In this document: piece after piece, positions 27,090 through 35,667 of the stretch | Numbering within the stretch: position 1 is the stretch's first letter | Layout: the number at the start of each line of letters is the position of its first letter | Origin: CAVRXT01 sp963725655 | GTDB taxonomy: Bacteria > Acidobacteriota > Terriglobia > Acidiferrales > UBA7541 | Direction: 5' to 3' | NCBI GenBank assembly: GCA_963725655.1 | Contig: CAVRYY010000003.1 | Span: 496,001 to 560,000, forward strand | DNA length: 64,000 nt | Made by a program: the position numbers and the translations under genes | The notes under the pieces: model-generated | The model's database searches: none | Told to the model about the DNA's origin: nothing | Seen by the model: only the letters and a program-made list of their open reading frames with translations

Positions 27090-28343
27090 TCACTTCGGCA
27101 TCACCACCACGTCATCCTTCGGAATCGCGTCGAGCGTCGCCTTATCGATGCCCAAGTGAGCTATCACCAGTTCGGGCGGAGTGTGGGTGAGCCATTCCGA
27201 GAGCGTCAGGTCTTGGTAGGAGCTGCTCTTGAACATCTCGAGAAATTTCAGGTCGGTGTCACCGGTATTTTCCACGTAGTGGGGCAGAGTCTTAAGGACG
27301 TAGCCAACGTCGCCGGCTTGAAAATCCATGGTGCGCGCGCGGCCTCCGGTGGCGAACACCGTCATTTTCCCTTTGCCGCTGATGTAGTACTGCCATTCGT
27401 CGGCGTTGGGATGCCAATGCAATTCGCGGATTCCTCCGGGATGGACGGTGACCACCGCGGCCGCGATCGTCGCGGATACTTTGAACTTGCTCGAATCGAT
27501 GATGCGCACTTCGCCGCCCTTAGAGCGCTTGGAAACCGCTTGCTGGGTGGTACGAAAAGCGAAATCCTGCGGCGACGCGCCAAGCGATCCGGCGGCGGCT
27601 TTCTGGTCATCGGACAGGGGACCGGGAACCGCAGCCTGAAAAATAAACTTCTCCCTTTGCGGCATTTTTGCCAGCGCCTGCTCGCTGATTCCGAAATTCT
27701 TTGCGAGCACCTCGTGCGGAGTATGCGCCATCCAATCGGTGAGCAGCACCGTCTCGTATTCCGAGAAATTGCCATCATCGAACACCAGCAGAAATTCAGC
27801 GCCGTCGGGATTCAGGCCCTGGATGGAATGAGGGAGCCCGGTGGGAAAGTACCAAAGATCGCCTTCGCTGATATCGGCGACGAAGCTCTTGCCGTCCGCA
27901 TCGATCCCGGTGATCCGCGCATTTCCATACAACATGAAGGCCCATTCCGCAGCGGTGTGCCAATGCAGCTCGCGTACGCCTCCGGCGGTTAATCTCATGT
28001 CCACACCGGCCATGGACTTGGAAACCGGAAGCTCCCTCATCGTTACCTCGCGAGACCATCCACCTTCTTGCATCCGTTTGTGCGCGAGTCCGAACGGGTA
28101 TTTGAATGTGGCTACAGCGCCGGCATCGCTCGGCGGAGGTAAGAATGAATCCGGATTTTGGGTGTCCAGCGCCGGATTGCCCGGGCCCGGAGCGCTGGCG
28201 CTGCGATCGTCCTTGTTCGGATACGGTTTCGGTTCTTGGGCCATGGCCTCTCCCGATAGCATCTTGGCGGCCACCAGCGCACCGGAACCCATTTCCAGAA
28301 ATCCACGCCGCGAAAACGTTTCGTTCTTCGCTTGGTCGCTCAG
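27090..28343 (-). CDS. oxdC: Tat-exported bicupin, oxalate decarboxylase family
   Basis: 417 residues if translation begins at a CTG at 28343. The first ATG (28292) would cut the protein inside its signal peptide: the in-frame codons upstream encode a twin-arginine motif FSRRGFLEMG followed by the hydrophobic GALVAAKML and AMAQ, and AAGGA precedes the CTG. Two cupin domains both carry Mn ligands: RELHWHTAAEW (His127, His129, Glu133) and RELHWHPNADEW. The lid that holds the catalytic Glu in oxalate decarboxylases (SENST) appears as SEYET at 194-198, so Glu is kept. Predicted reaction: oxalate to formate and CO2, in the periplasm. Unusual start codon is an inference. Confidence 0.88.
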   Translation of the reverse strand: MSDQAKNETFSRRGFLEMGSGALVAAKMLSGEAMAQEPKPYPNKDDRSASAPGPGNPALDTQNPDSFLPPPSDAGAVATFKYPFGLAHKRMQEGGWSREVTMRELPVSKSMAGVDMRLTAGGVRELHWHTAAEWAFMLYGNARITGIDADGKSFVADISEGDLWYFPTGLPHSIQGLNPDGAEFLLVFDDGNFSEYETVLLTDWMAHTPHEVLAKNFGISEQALAKMPQREKFIFQAAVPGPLSDDQKAAAGSLGASPQDFAFRTTQQAVSKRSKGGEVRIIDSSKFKVSATIAAAVVTVHPGGIRELHWHPNADEWQYYISGKGKMTVFATGGRARTMDFQAGDVGYVLKTLPHYVENTGDTDLKFLEMFKSSSYQDLTLSEWLTHTPPELVIAHLGIDKATLDAIPKDDVVVMPK

Positions 28344-28404
28344 GAGGGTCCGTCCTTTCGGAACACAGCAACAAGAGTTTCGGATTCGATGGCACGATTC
28401 TAGC

Positions 28405-28417
28405 TAAAATGAAGGTA
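28405..28417 (+). promoter_or_regulatory. Candidate leaderless promoter for the 47-residue protein
   Basis: TAAAAT at 28405-28410 lies six bases before the ATG at 28417, the same geometry as at 2654-2666. The GAAGG between them touches the ATG almost directly and is too close for a standard ribosome binding site. Confidence 0.35.
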
Positions 28418-28560
28418 TGCAGCGCAAGATTTTCTGGACGGTCTTCACGATATTGGGCCTGGCAGCCGACGTCGCTCTGCCGATTTGGTGGGGGCTGCTG
28501 GCGACCATCCCAATTGGCTATCTTTCCTGGTGGATCGCCTACCGCAGCGACTGGTTTTAG
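28417..28560 (+). CDS. Small membrane protein of 47 residues
   Basis: An ATG-to-TAG frame encodes 47 residues with two hydrophobic segments: WTVFTILGLAADVALPIWW and LLATIPIGYLSWWIAY, ending in RSDWF. The start MQRKIF puts positive charge before the first segment. Trp-rich, helical hairpin topology is likely, with both ends on the same side. It lies between the bicupin gene (divergent) and the KdpD-like gene (convergent). Coding is supported by clean composition and by the membrane pattern, not by homology; function unknown. Confidence 0.6.
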   Translation: MQRKIFWTVFTILGLAADVALPIWWGLLATIPIGYLSWWIAYRSDWF

Positions 28561-28607
28561 CTGTCACGCAGTTCGTGGTGCCCGGCACTTCCTCGCACTC
28601 CAACTGG

Positions 28608-29732
28608 CTAATCGGGTTCCTGGGTGACGATATGGACGTCCACCGCCGGCGCATCGTGCAGGAACTTGTACATCTGCCGCAGGTAGTTCACGCTGCGCCA
28701 CCCCTCCACCGCGGTGCGGCCAAAAATAACTTGGGTCACGTGCTTTTCCCGGGTAAACGCCGCGGTGCTTTGTGCGATGCTGCTTCCCTTTAAGCGCACC
28801 ACCTTTGCTCCCAGGCTTTCCGCCAGCTCGAGGTTGGCTTCCAGCGTTTTCTGCTCGCCCGGCCGGTCTTCGCCTTCCACATCCACGTGCACCGCGTACA
28901 ACTCCGCGTCCATGCGCCGCGCCATCCGCGCCGCGCGGGCAATCAAGTACTGCGCCCGAGCGCTGGTGCCGATGCACACCGCGATGCGCTCGCGCACCGG
29001 CCAGGTTCCCTGAATTTCCTTCTGGTCCATGTACGATTCCAGGCTGCGGTCCACTTGCTCCGCTACTTGCCGCAGGGCCAGTTCGCGCAGGGCGATCAGG
29101 TTGCCCCGGCGAAAGAAATTGGTGAGTGCCTGCTCCACTTTCTCTTGGCCGTAGATATCGCCGCGCTGCATACGTTTTTGCAGCGCTTCGGGCGTAAGAT
29201 CCACCATCACCGTCTCGGTGGCTACTTGCAGAATCCAGTCGGGAAGGGTTTCACGGACGACTATTCCGGTGATCGCGCGAACCGTGGGCGCCAGGCTTTC
29301 CACGTGCTGGATATTCACCGCCGATAGCACGTCGATCTTGGCATCCAGCAGTTCGAGCACGTCTTCGTAGCGTTTGCGGTGCTTGCTGCCGGGGATATTG
29401 GTGTGGGCCAGTTCGTCTACCACCGCTACCAGCGGCTTGCGCGCCAGAATTGCGTCGATATCCATCTCTTCGAACAACGTGCCTTTGTAATCGATTTTTC
29501 GCCGCGGGACGGCTTCCAACTGGCAAGCGAGCTCAGAGACGCCCTTGCGGCCATGCGTTTCGACGATCCCGATCACCACATCTTCGCCGCGGCTGTGCCG
29601 CCGGATCGCCTCGCTCAGCATGTTGTAGCTCTTGCCCACCCCAGGCGCGTAGCCGAGGAAGAGCTTGAAGATGCCCTTGCTCTTTTCTGCGGGGGAAACT
29701 TCGGCGAGCCGCTGTTCGGGAGTCTTGGCCAT
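28608..29732 (-). CDS. KdpD-like sensor domain with universal stress domain, no kinase
   Basis: 374 residues. The N-terminal KdpD domain is complete: Walker A GYAPGVGKSYNML (27-39), IVETHGRKG, VVDELAHTNIPGSKH, RYEDVLELLDAKIDV, and NIQHVESL. A universal-stress-protein (Usp) domain follows from about residue 250 (RIAVCIGTSARAQYLIARA ... TQVIFGRT). The four membrane segments, GAF, HisKA and HATPase domains of full KdpD are absent; the protein stops after VDVHIVTQEPD. Standalone forms of this kind occur in several phyla and may act on K+ transporters or bind cyclic di-AMP through the Usp domain, as reported for some KdpD proteins. No kdpABC is near. AGGTAGG precedes the ATG. Confidence 0.9.
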   Translation of the reverse strand: MAKTPEQRLAEVSPAEKSKGIFKLFLGYAPGVGKSYNMLSEAIRRHSRGEDVVIGIVETHGRKGVSELACQLEAVPRRKIDYKGTLFEEMDIDAILARKPLVAVVDELAHTNIPGSKHRKRYEDVLELLDAKIDVLSAVNIQHVESLAPTVRAITGIVVRETLPDWILQVATETVMVDLTPEALQKRMQRGDIYGQEKVEQALTNFFRRGNLIALRELALRQVAEQVDRSLESYMDQKEIQGTWPVRERIAVCIGTSARAQYLIARAARMARRMDAELYAVHVDVEGEDRPGEQKTLEANLELAESLGAKVVRLKGSSIAQSTAAFTREKHVTQVIFGRTAVEGWRSVNYLRQMYKFLHDAPAVDVHIVTQEPD

Positions 29733-29916
29733 GGCCTACCTATTCTCAGGTACCGGCCATCGGAAAGCTACGCCAGATTCCGCAGCTATGCGCGTTAGAA
29801 TCTACCCCTACGCGTGGCACAGCCGATCTGGCTGTGGGCAAGCAAATTACCGCTCCGTGCCCGAACCGCGCGGCTCACGCGACGAAACCGTAGCGTTGTC
29901 CTAGCGTCTAAATGGC

Positions 29917-30843
29917 ATGGGGAAGAATCGCCAGCGCTTCGGAAACGCAGCCCGCATTTCGGTCCTTATTCTCTTTTTCCTAGCTCCCGTTTCGCGCGCC
30001 GCTGCCGCCGCTCCGGCCGAGGACCACAGCCACCACGCGAAAGTCGAATTCGTGGCCGAAAAGGACGCGGTCGCGCCCGGCGAAACCGCCTGGCTGGGCC
30101 TGCACTTTGTCTTGGACCCCGGCTGGCATATTTATTGGCAGAATCCCGGAGACTCCGGTGAGCCTCCGCGCGTCCAGTGGAATCTTCCAGCCGGCTTTCG
30201 TGTGGGCTCAATCGAATGGCCGGCGCCGCAACGATTAGGTTCCGGCACGGTGATTGACTTCGGATATAGCGGAGAAACTCTGTTGATGATCCCGCTGGCG
30301 ATTCCGGCAGACGCTGCGGCGGATGTGCAGGAAAAGCTCACCGCAACGGCCAAATGGCTGGTGTGCCGGGATATATGCATTCCCGATCGGGCGCTGCTAA
30401 GCCTAACGATGGAAATTGTTGCGCGGCCATCGCATGCTGGGTCAAAACTACCGCCAGGAATGGCGCCGCTGCCACAGTTCGCCGCGCAGACTTTGTTTGC
30501 ACGCTTCAGGAAACTCGTTCCCGCCGCGGTGCCATCCAACTGGACTGTGAAGGCCATTTCCCAAGGTGGCGATTTCATTTTGAGCGTCGAGACCGGCGAA
30601 CCGGAGGAACACGCGGCGTTTTATCCTTTTCTGCCGGACCCCCTCGAGAACTCGGCTCCGCAGGCCGCCTCCCGTTTGGCCAAGGGCGTACAATTGAAGC
30701 TTCATAAATCGGACCAGCAAGTAAAGCCGGTGGCAATATTGAAAGGTGTTTTAGTGCTCGGTGATCCGGAGAATTCCGGGAGTGGCAGCGGCGGCGGTGC
30801 TTACCGGATCGCGGTCCCCGTGCGGCACGCCGGCAAACGATGA
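29917..30843 (+). CDS. DsbD alpha-domain protein (periplasmic thiol-redox partner)
   Basis: 308 residues. Signal peptide (ISVLILFFLAPVSRAAAA), then a DsbD N-terminal immunoglobulin-like domain: GLHFVLDPGWHIYWQNPGDSG, GFRVGSIEWPAPQRL, FGYSGETLLMIPL and WLVCRDICIPDRALL, with the two cysteines of the CxxxxC pair that pick up electrons in DsbD. There is no membrane or thioredoxin domain, so it must work with a separate membrane reductase such as the CcdA at 60869. The next gene, 58 bases downstream, is a redoxin, and the two probably form one operon. Confidence 0.82.
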   Translation: MGKNRQRFGNAARISVLILFFLAPVSRAAAAAPAEDHSHHAKVEFVAEKDAVAPGETAWLGLHFVLDPGWHIYWQNPGDSGEPPRVQWNLPAGFRVGSIEWPAPQRLGSGTVIDFGYSGETLLMIPLAIPADAAADVQEKLTATAKWLVCRDICIPDRALLSLTMEIVARPSHAGSKLPPGMAPLPQFAAQTLFARFRKLVPAAVPSNWTVKAISQGGDFILSVETGEPEEHAAFYPFLPDPLENSAPQAASRLAKGVQLKLHKSDQQVKPVAILKGVLVLGDPENSGSGSGGGAYRIAVPVRHAGKR

Positions 30844-30901
30844 TGTTCTCAAGCGATTTGCTGCTAATCGGACTTTCGAAATCTGTTGCAAGGAGGCGTT
30901 C

Positions 30902-31513
30902 ATGAATCGCCGATACCTGGGGGCGACATTGGCTCTCATTTTAATGGGCGCGCTCGCCGAAGTCTGGGCCGCCAGCGTGGGTCAGCCCGCGCCGGCGTTT
31001 ACCGCAACGGACAGCAACAATCACGTCCACAAACTTTCCGACTATAAAGGCAAGTTCGTGGTGCTCGAGTGGACCAACCGCGATTGTCCATTCACGCAAA
31101 AGCATTATCAGAGCGGAAATATGGAACGCTTGCAGCACGAATGGACCAAACGCGGCGTGGTGTGGCTCACGGTGGTATCGTCCGCTCCCGGTGAGCAGGG
31201 CTACGCGATCGGCGGCGAAGAGAATGCCTATATGTCACAGATGCGGGCCGCGCCCACTGCTGTGCTGCTCGACCCAGCCGGAAAGCTCGGCCATCTTTAC
31301 GACGCCAAGACCACACCGCACATGTTCGTGATCGACCGCAAAGGAGTGCTGATCTACGACGGCGCCATCGATGACCGGGCGACCACCGACGTCTCCGACA
31401 TCGCCGGGGCCAAAAACTATGTAGTGCAAGCGCTGCAAGAAGCGATGGCCGGCAAGCCGGTTACCGTGGCTACCTCGCGTCCGTACGGCTGCGCGGTGAA
31501 ATATAAAGACTAG
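30902..31513 (+). CDS. Exported redoxin / thioredoxin-fold protein
   Basis: 203 residues from the ATG at 30902, which follows a good AAGGAGG. Signal peptide to about residue 24, then an AhpC/TSA-like fold (GQPAPAFTATDSNNHVHKLSDYKGKFVV in part) with NRDCPFTQKHY. The peroxidatic-type Cys62 stands alone: the second Cys of a CxxC is Phe/Thr, so it is not a classical thioredoxin; another Cys lies near the C-terminus (PYGCAVKY). Conserved cis-Pro region TTPHMFVID is present. A peroxidase or thiol reductase role in the periplasm is likely. It follows the DsbD-alpha protein, a plausible electron donor. Confidence 0.83.
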   Translation: MNRRYLGATLALILMGALAEVWAASVGQPAPAFTATDSNNHVHKLSDYKGKFVVLEWTNRDCPFTQKHYQSGNMERLQHEWTKRGVVWLTVVSSAPGEQGYAIGGEENAYMSQMRAAPTAVLLDPAGKLGHLYDAKTTPHMFVIDRKGVLIYDGAIDDRATTDVSDIAGAKNYVVQALQEAMAGKPVTVATSRPYGCAVKYKD

Positions 31514-31544
31514 GCATGGAAAAACTCACGCCACGCGCGATGCG

Positions 31545-32378
31545 GTGACCGCATCGAAACAACCGCGAAAGGTAGGGCTGGCCCGCGCGTTATCTAAGCT
31601 CGGCTATTGTTCGCGCTCGCGCGCCTCGCAATTGATTTGCGCCGGGCAGGTGACGTTGAACGGCGCAATCCGCCGCGACCCGGAAACGCCGGTGAATGAG
31701 GCCAAAGATCGCATCGAAGTTGCCGGGCAGCGCGTCTCCGCCCAGCAAAGGGTTTATTTCATCCTCAACAAACCGCGCGGCATCGTAACCACCGCGTCGG
31801 ACGAAAAGGGCCGCGACACAGTGTACGCGTTTCTGCCGCCGAGCATGCCCTGGCTCGCCCCCGTGGGCAGGCTCGACAAGGCCAGCGAGGGTCTGCTGCT
31901 GCTCACCAACGATTCGGAGTGGGCGGCGCGCATCCTCGAACCGGAAACTCACCTGGAGAAAATCTATCACGTGCAGATTGCGGCGGCGGGCGCCGCGCTA
32001 GCCGATGGCCAGCTCACTGATCGGCTGGTGAAGGGATTCGAAGACCGCGCCGGCGACTTCCTTAGCGTGAAACGCGGCTCCATCCTCCGGCAAGGGCAGC
32101 GCAATTCCTGGCTCGAGATCGTTCTCGACTCCGGCAAGAACCGGCACATCCGCCGGATGTTCGATTACCTGGGAATCGAAGTGCTTCGCTTGCTGCGCAT
32201 CGCGATTGGCGGCGTGGTGCTCGGAGAGCTGCGCCAGGGAAGTGTTCGCCCGCTTGCGCCGCACGAAAAGCAATTGCTTGACTGCGCCATGGCGTTGCCG
32301 GCCTCCACTGCCAATCACTCGGACACATCCGGCAAAAGTAGACGCCCGCAAAACGCGATCCTCCGGCATCCTATCTAG
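31545..32378 (+). CDS. RsuA/RluB-type rRNA pseudouridine synthase
   Basis: 277 residues from a GTG start. An N-terminal S4 RNA-binding domain (LARALSKLGYCSRSRASQLI ... VTLNGA) leads into the synthase domain with FILNKPRGIVTTASD, the catalytic motif GRLDKASEGLLLLTND (Asp in GRLD) and EKIYHVQI, then KNRHIRRMFDYLG. It converts a specific uridine in 16S or 23S rRNA to pseudouridine in the cytoplasm; which one cannot be told from sequence. Codirectional with the redoxin, 31 bases downstream, possibly cotranscribed. Confidence 0.93.
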   Translation: MTASKQPRKVGLARALSKLGYCSRSRASQLICAGQVTLNGAIRRDPETPVNEAKDRIEVAGQRVSAQQRVYFILNKPRGIVTTASDEKGRDTVYAFLPPSMPWLAPVGRLDKASEGLLLLTNDSEWAARILEPETHLEKIYHVQIAAAGAALADGQLTDRLVKGFEDRAGDFLSVKRGSILRQGQRNSWLEIVLDSGKNRHIRRMFDYLGIEVLRLLRIAIGGVVLGELRQGSVRPLAPHEKQLLDCAMALPASTANHSDTSGKSRRPQNAILRHPI

Positions 32379-32450
32379 GTGAGTTGGAATCCGCCTTTGC
32401 TGCCCGCGGCGTAGCCTTGAAACGCGAGAACATGTAAGAGGCCGATCGAA

Positions 32451-33785
32451 TTGCGAATCCTTTATGAATTCACCGCGTTCCGCGTGCTGACTGACGTCGT
32501 CTTCCTGTTTGTGCTGTTCTTCGTGCAGCGATTCTGGTTTCGCGGCGCCATACAGCTCATTCGGCGCGCATCCCCGGTTCGGCTCCGCCAGGCTTTGCAG
32601 ATTCTATGGTTTCTCGCGGTAATTTTCGTCACCGTCACCGTACTGAATTCGACTTTCGCCCGATTTCTTCCCCGCCGGGGAATATCCACCTGGATACTGG
32701 CGGGCGGCAAGCTCTGGTTGGCCGTTTCCTTCGTTGGATTTGTGGGGATAAAGATCCTCAGGGCGGCAGACCTGCTCGCCGCTCGAGCGCTGGCCGCCAT
32801 CGAGCCGCGTCGCCGCGAACGATTCGATCCGATGCGCCGTGAATTCTTTCGCTACGCCGGCTATCTGGTGGGCGGGATGCCGATCGTGGCGGGTACTTAT
32901 GGCTTTTTCGGTGAGCGGTTGGAATATCGGATTCGAAGCATCGACATCCCCATTCCGGACTTGCCGGCAGGTTTGGATGGGCTCCGGATCGTGCAACTCA
33001 GCGACATTCACATGAGTGATTTTCTTCCGCTGCGCGAGGTGCGCCGGGCCGTGACCATGGCCAGCGCTCTGCGCGGCGACATCATCGTGGTGACCGGCGA
33101 CTTCATCACCGCGGCCCATGATCCGCTCGGGGATTGCATCGCCGAGCTGAGCCAGATGCACGCGCCGCTGGGGGTCTGGGGATGCAACGGCAACCACGAA
33201 ATCTACGCTCACGTGGAAGCCAAAGCGAAAAGCCTTTTTGCGTACTACGGAATGAGGTTGCTGCGCCAGGAAAGCGCGGAAATCGCGTGGCGCGGCGCCA
33301 AATTCAATCTGCTGGGTGTGGATTACCAGCGCGAACGTCCGCCGTTTGGCGCCAGGCATCCGATGTTGACTTTGATCGAGCCGCTGGTGCGCAGAGACAT
33401 TCCCAACATTTTGCTTTCGCACAATCCCAACTCTTTTACCCGGGCCGCCGAGATAGGCATCGAGCTGAGTTTGGCAGGCCACACCCACGGCGGCCAAGTC
33501 CAGGTGGAGATCCTCGATCATTCCTGGAACCCGGCAAGCTACATGACCGACTTTATCGCCGGCCTCTACCGCTTGCCGCTGGGCGTAGCTGGGAAATCCT
33601 CGACGCAAGCGGACAGCGCCGCAGCCGCAGCCGCCGAGCCCGCGCCGCCGGCGATGGCCGGGTCACCCGGCGCGGCAAAGTTCGCATCGATTTACGTCAA
33701 CCGAGGATTGGGAACCATCGGAATGCCGATTCGAATCGGCGTGCCGCCGGAGATTACGGTGATCACGCTGCGCAGCGAGGTTTGA
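32451..33785 (+). CDS. Membrane-anchored metallophosphoesterase
   Basis: 444 residues from a TTG start with AGAGG about 10 bases upstream; no earlier start is available because of stops. Three or four N-terminal membrane segments (VVFLFVLFFVQRFWF, ILWFLAVIFVTVTVL, LWLAVSFVGFVGI and the one near 135-152) precede a calcineurin-like phosphoesterase domain. Metal-binding motifs are all there: QLSDIHMSD (Asp185, His187), VVTGDFI, GCNGNHE, and LAGHTHGGQ. This YkuE-type arrangement is seen in proteins acting on phospholipids or nucleotide headgroups at the membrane; the substrate is unknown. Confidence 0.9.
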   Translation: MRILYEFTAFRVLTDVVFLFVLFFVQRFWFRGAIQLIRRASPVRLRQALQILWFLAVIFVTVTVLNSTFARFLPRRGISTWILAGGKLWLAVSFVGFVGIKILRAADLLAARALAAIEPRRRERFDPMRREFFRYAGYLVGGMPIVAGTYGFFGERLEYRIRSIDIPIPDLPAGLDGLRIVQLSDIHMSDFLPLREVRRAVTMASALRGDIIVVTGDFITAAHDPLGDCIAELSQMHAPLGVWGCNGNHEIYAHVEAKAKSLFAYYGMRLLRQESAEIAWRGAKFNLLGVDYQRERPPFGARHPMLTLIEPLVRRDIPNILLSHNPNSFTRAAEIGIELSLAGHTHGGQVQVEILDHSWNPASYMTDFIAGLYRLPLGVAGKSSTQADSAAAAAAEPAPPAMAGSPGAAKFASIYVNRGLGTIGMPIRIGVPPEITVITLRSEV

Positions 33786-33826
33786 CCCGTAGTGCCTGGG
33801 CTTGCCAAGGTTTCGGTGGCAGAGCC

Positions 33827-34333
33827 TTAATTACCGCCGGCCGCCGGCGCGGTTTCGCCCGTCCACTTCGTCAAGTCGATCTTGTTCCAGTCGCCGCGCA
33901 CAATCCCGGCGCGAATTTGCGCAGCGGTCTTGCCTTTCTTGCGCTCCTGATACGAGTAGAAAAGTTCTTTCTTGCAGACCACGCACACCGCGGCATGCGT
34001 CCCGCGGTAACAATCCAGCAGGCTGCTGTGTCCGGCTTCGCGGTCGCAATTGCAGTAGCACGGCATTTGATACAGGGTGCTCTTGACCTTCGCGGCCAGG
34101 GTGTACGCGTTGTGCGTCACCGCATCGTTTGCGAACTGTTCAGGCGGCAAAGTTTCGGGCAGAACTCCGCTGGGCGGGGTCCGGTGATACGCCGGGACAC
34201 GCGGTCCGGGTGCCCCGCTGGAATGGTCCATATTCATTGTGTCTTGCGGACGCGCGCCGCGGGCCCATAGCAGCGCTGTGCCGCCCACCAACACCATCAC
34301 GCACGCGATTCGTATTGCGGAGTTCCTGCTCAT
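33827..34333 (-). CDS. CYCXC family exported protein
   Basis: 168 residues. GGGGGA is 7 bases before the ATG, and an N-terminal hydrophobic segment (IACVMVLVGGTALLWA) is a signal peptide or anchor. A Cys cluster is the defining feature: Cys92, Cys94 and Cys96 in PCYCNCD, Cys108 in LLDCYRG, and Cys117/Cys120 in CVVCKKE. This matches the PCYCGC/CYCXC family, in which the cluster is thought to bind a metal, possibly copper. Its mature N-terminus is rich in Pro, His and Met (TMNMDHSSG), which also suits metal binding. Monocistronic by position. Confidence 0.85.
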   Translation of the reverse strand: MSRNSAIRIACVMVLVGGTALLWARGARPQDTMNMDHSSGAPGPRVPAYHRTPPSGVLPETLPPEQFANDAVTHNAYTLAAKVKSTLYQMPCYCNCDREAGHSSLLDCYRGTHAAVCVVCKKELFYSYQERKKGKTAAQIRAGIVRGDWNKIDLTKWTGETAPAAGGN

Positions 34334-34390
34334 TGGTAATTCCCCCGGTGAACCGATCCCACAACCTTCCTACTATACCTCGGCCCGCTG

Positions 34391-35539
34391 TTAGTGAGTT
34401 ACGTCCGAAGCCAGAACCAGCCGAATCCCCTGCGATTCCAGGTGCGGCAGACTTTCCGCCAATGCCGCGATCGTCGCCGGATGCGGATGACCGATCGCGA
34501 TGGCCCAGCCCTGCTTCTGAGCATCGCGCACCGCCAGGCGAAGCTGTTTTAATATCGCTGGGCGCGTTACCACGTCATCCAGAAACACTTTGCGCCACGC
34601 CGCGCGAACGCCGTCGCGCTCCGCTGTATCGTACGCAACGGTTGCCGCAGTGGTTCGGCTATCAATAAAAAAGAGGTGCCGCGCGGCCAGCGCCCGCATC
34701 ACTTCATCCATCAACGCCGGATCGGCTGTGGCCCGCGAGCCTTGGTGATTGTTCACCCCTACGGCGTTCGGCACCGTGGCTAGCATCCTGGTTACAATCG
34801 CATCCACCTCGCCGGCTTCCATTCCCGGCCGCAATTCTACACTTTCCACTTTCGCGCCTTTTTCCTCGTGTCCGCTCTCCGCTTCCATCGGTAAGTGCAG
34901 CATCACCTGAATGCCGCGGCGATGCGCGGCTTCGGCGATTTCGGTGGAGAGCGGATGATTCGGCAGCACCGCCACGGTGAGGGGAGATCGCAGCGCGAGG
35001 ACCGCGTCGGCGGCCGCGCGATCGTATCCGAGGTCGTCGATAATCACTGCCAACAGTGCCTTGCCGGAGCCTGAGCGCGTCGTTGGTTCTTGTTTCGGCG
35101 GCTGCGCCGCGGTTGGAACGTCGAGCCGGATGGAATGGGTGTGCCGCTCGCCGACGCCATACTCGAATGCGAACGCCCCATCCGAAACGCTGCCGCCGAG
35201 CCGCGTAAGTCCATGGCGCCGAGCGACAGCGTCCAGAGCTTTTTGCATTGACGGAGCTTGAGCGGCTCGATCGAGCGGGATTTCCAAATGATCCGCCACG
35301 CGGACCGGCCCCGATCCATCCGCCGCCTGCGCCATCTCCGGTCGCACCGCCACTTCGGATTTCCGGCTGGTGATGTTCTGCGCGGCGGCCACCATTTCCT
35401 GGGTTGCCTCGCGTAATTCTTCCGCGTTCGGCCCTGGCTCGCGGCAGCCCGCAGCGAGTAAAACGAAAATCACGCTCAGAAGTACGAGCGATCCGGACCG
35501 GCAATCGGACGGGAAGCGAACGGGGAAACGCAAGATCAT
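34391..35539 (-). CDS. Divergent polysaccharide deacetylase (YibQ/DUF610) lipoprotein
   Basis: 382 residues from the ATG at 35539; a GTG 19 codons upstream is possible. The N-terminus has a lipoprotein signal with lipobox LAAGC (Cys32), so it should be attached to a membrane. After a linker (PKQEPTTRSGSG) the catalytic-like domain begins: LAVIIDDLGYDRAAADAVLAL, LTVAVLPNHPLSTEIAEAAHRRG, VMLHLPMEAES, VGVNNHQGSRATADP, and FFIDSRTTAATVA. This is the YibQ divergent deacetylase fold with the Asp-Asp and Asn-His pairs expected. The substrate is unknown; a cell-envelope glycan is likely from the family name only. Confidence 0.88.
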   Translation of the reverse strand: MILRFPVRFPSDCRSGSLVLLSVIFVLLAAGCREPGPNAEELREATQEMVAAAQNITSRKSEVAVRPEMAQAADGSGPVRVADHLEIPLDRAAQAPSMQKALDAVARRHGLTRLGGSVSDGAFAFEYGVGERHTHSIRLDVPTAAQPPKQEPTTRSGSGKALLAVIIDDLGYDRAAADAVLALRSPLTVAVLPNHPLSTEIAEAAHRRGIQVMLHLPMEAESGHEEKGAKVESVELRPGMEAGEVDAIVTRMLATVPNAVGVNNHQGSRATADPALMDEVMRALAARHLFFIDSRTTAATVAYDTAERDGVRAAWRKVFLDDVVTRPAILKQLRLAVRDAQKQGWAIAIGHPHPATIAALAESLPHLESQGIRLVLASDVTH

Positions 35540-35667
35540 CGCAGGGCGAACAGGGACCTGTCGCAATTGGCTATTTCGTAGCCGCGCAAATATCACACAG
35601 GGTTTTCACTCAACCGAGCCGCACAAGTAGAAGCCGGGCTACAAATCGATCACAACTACCGGGCCGG

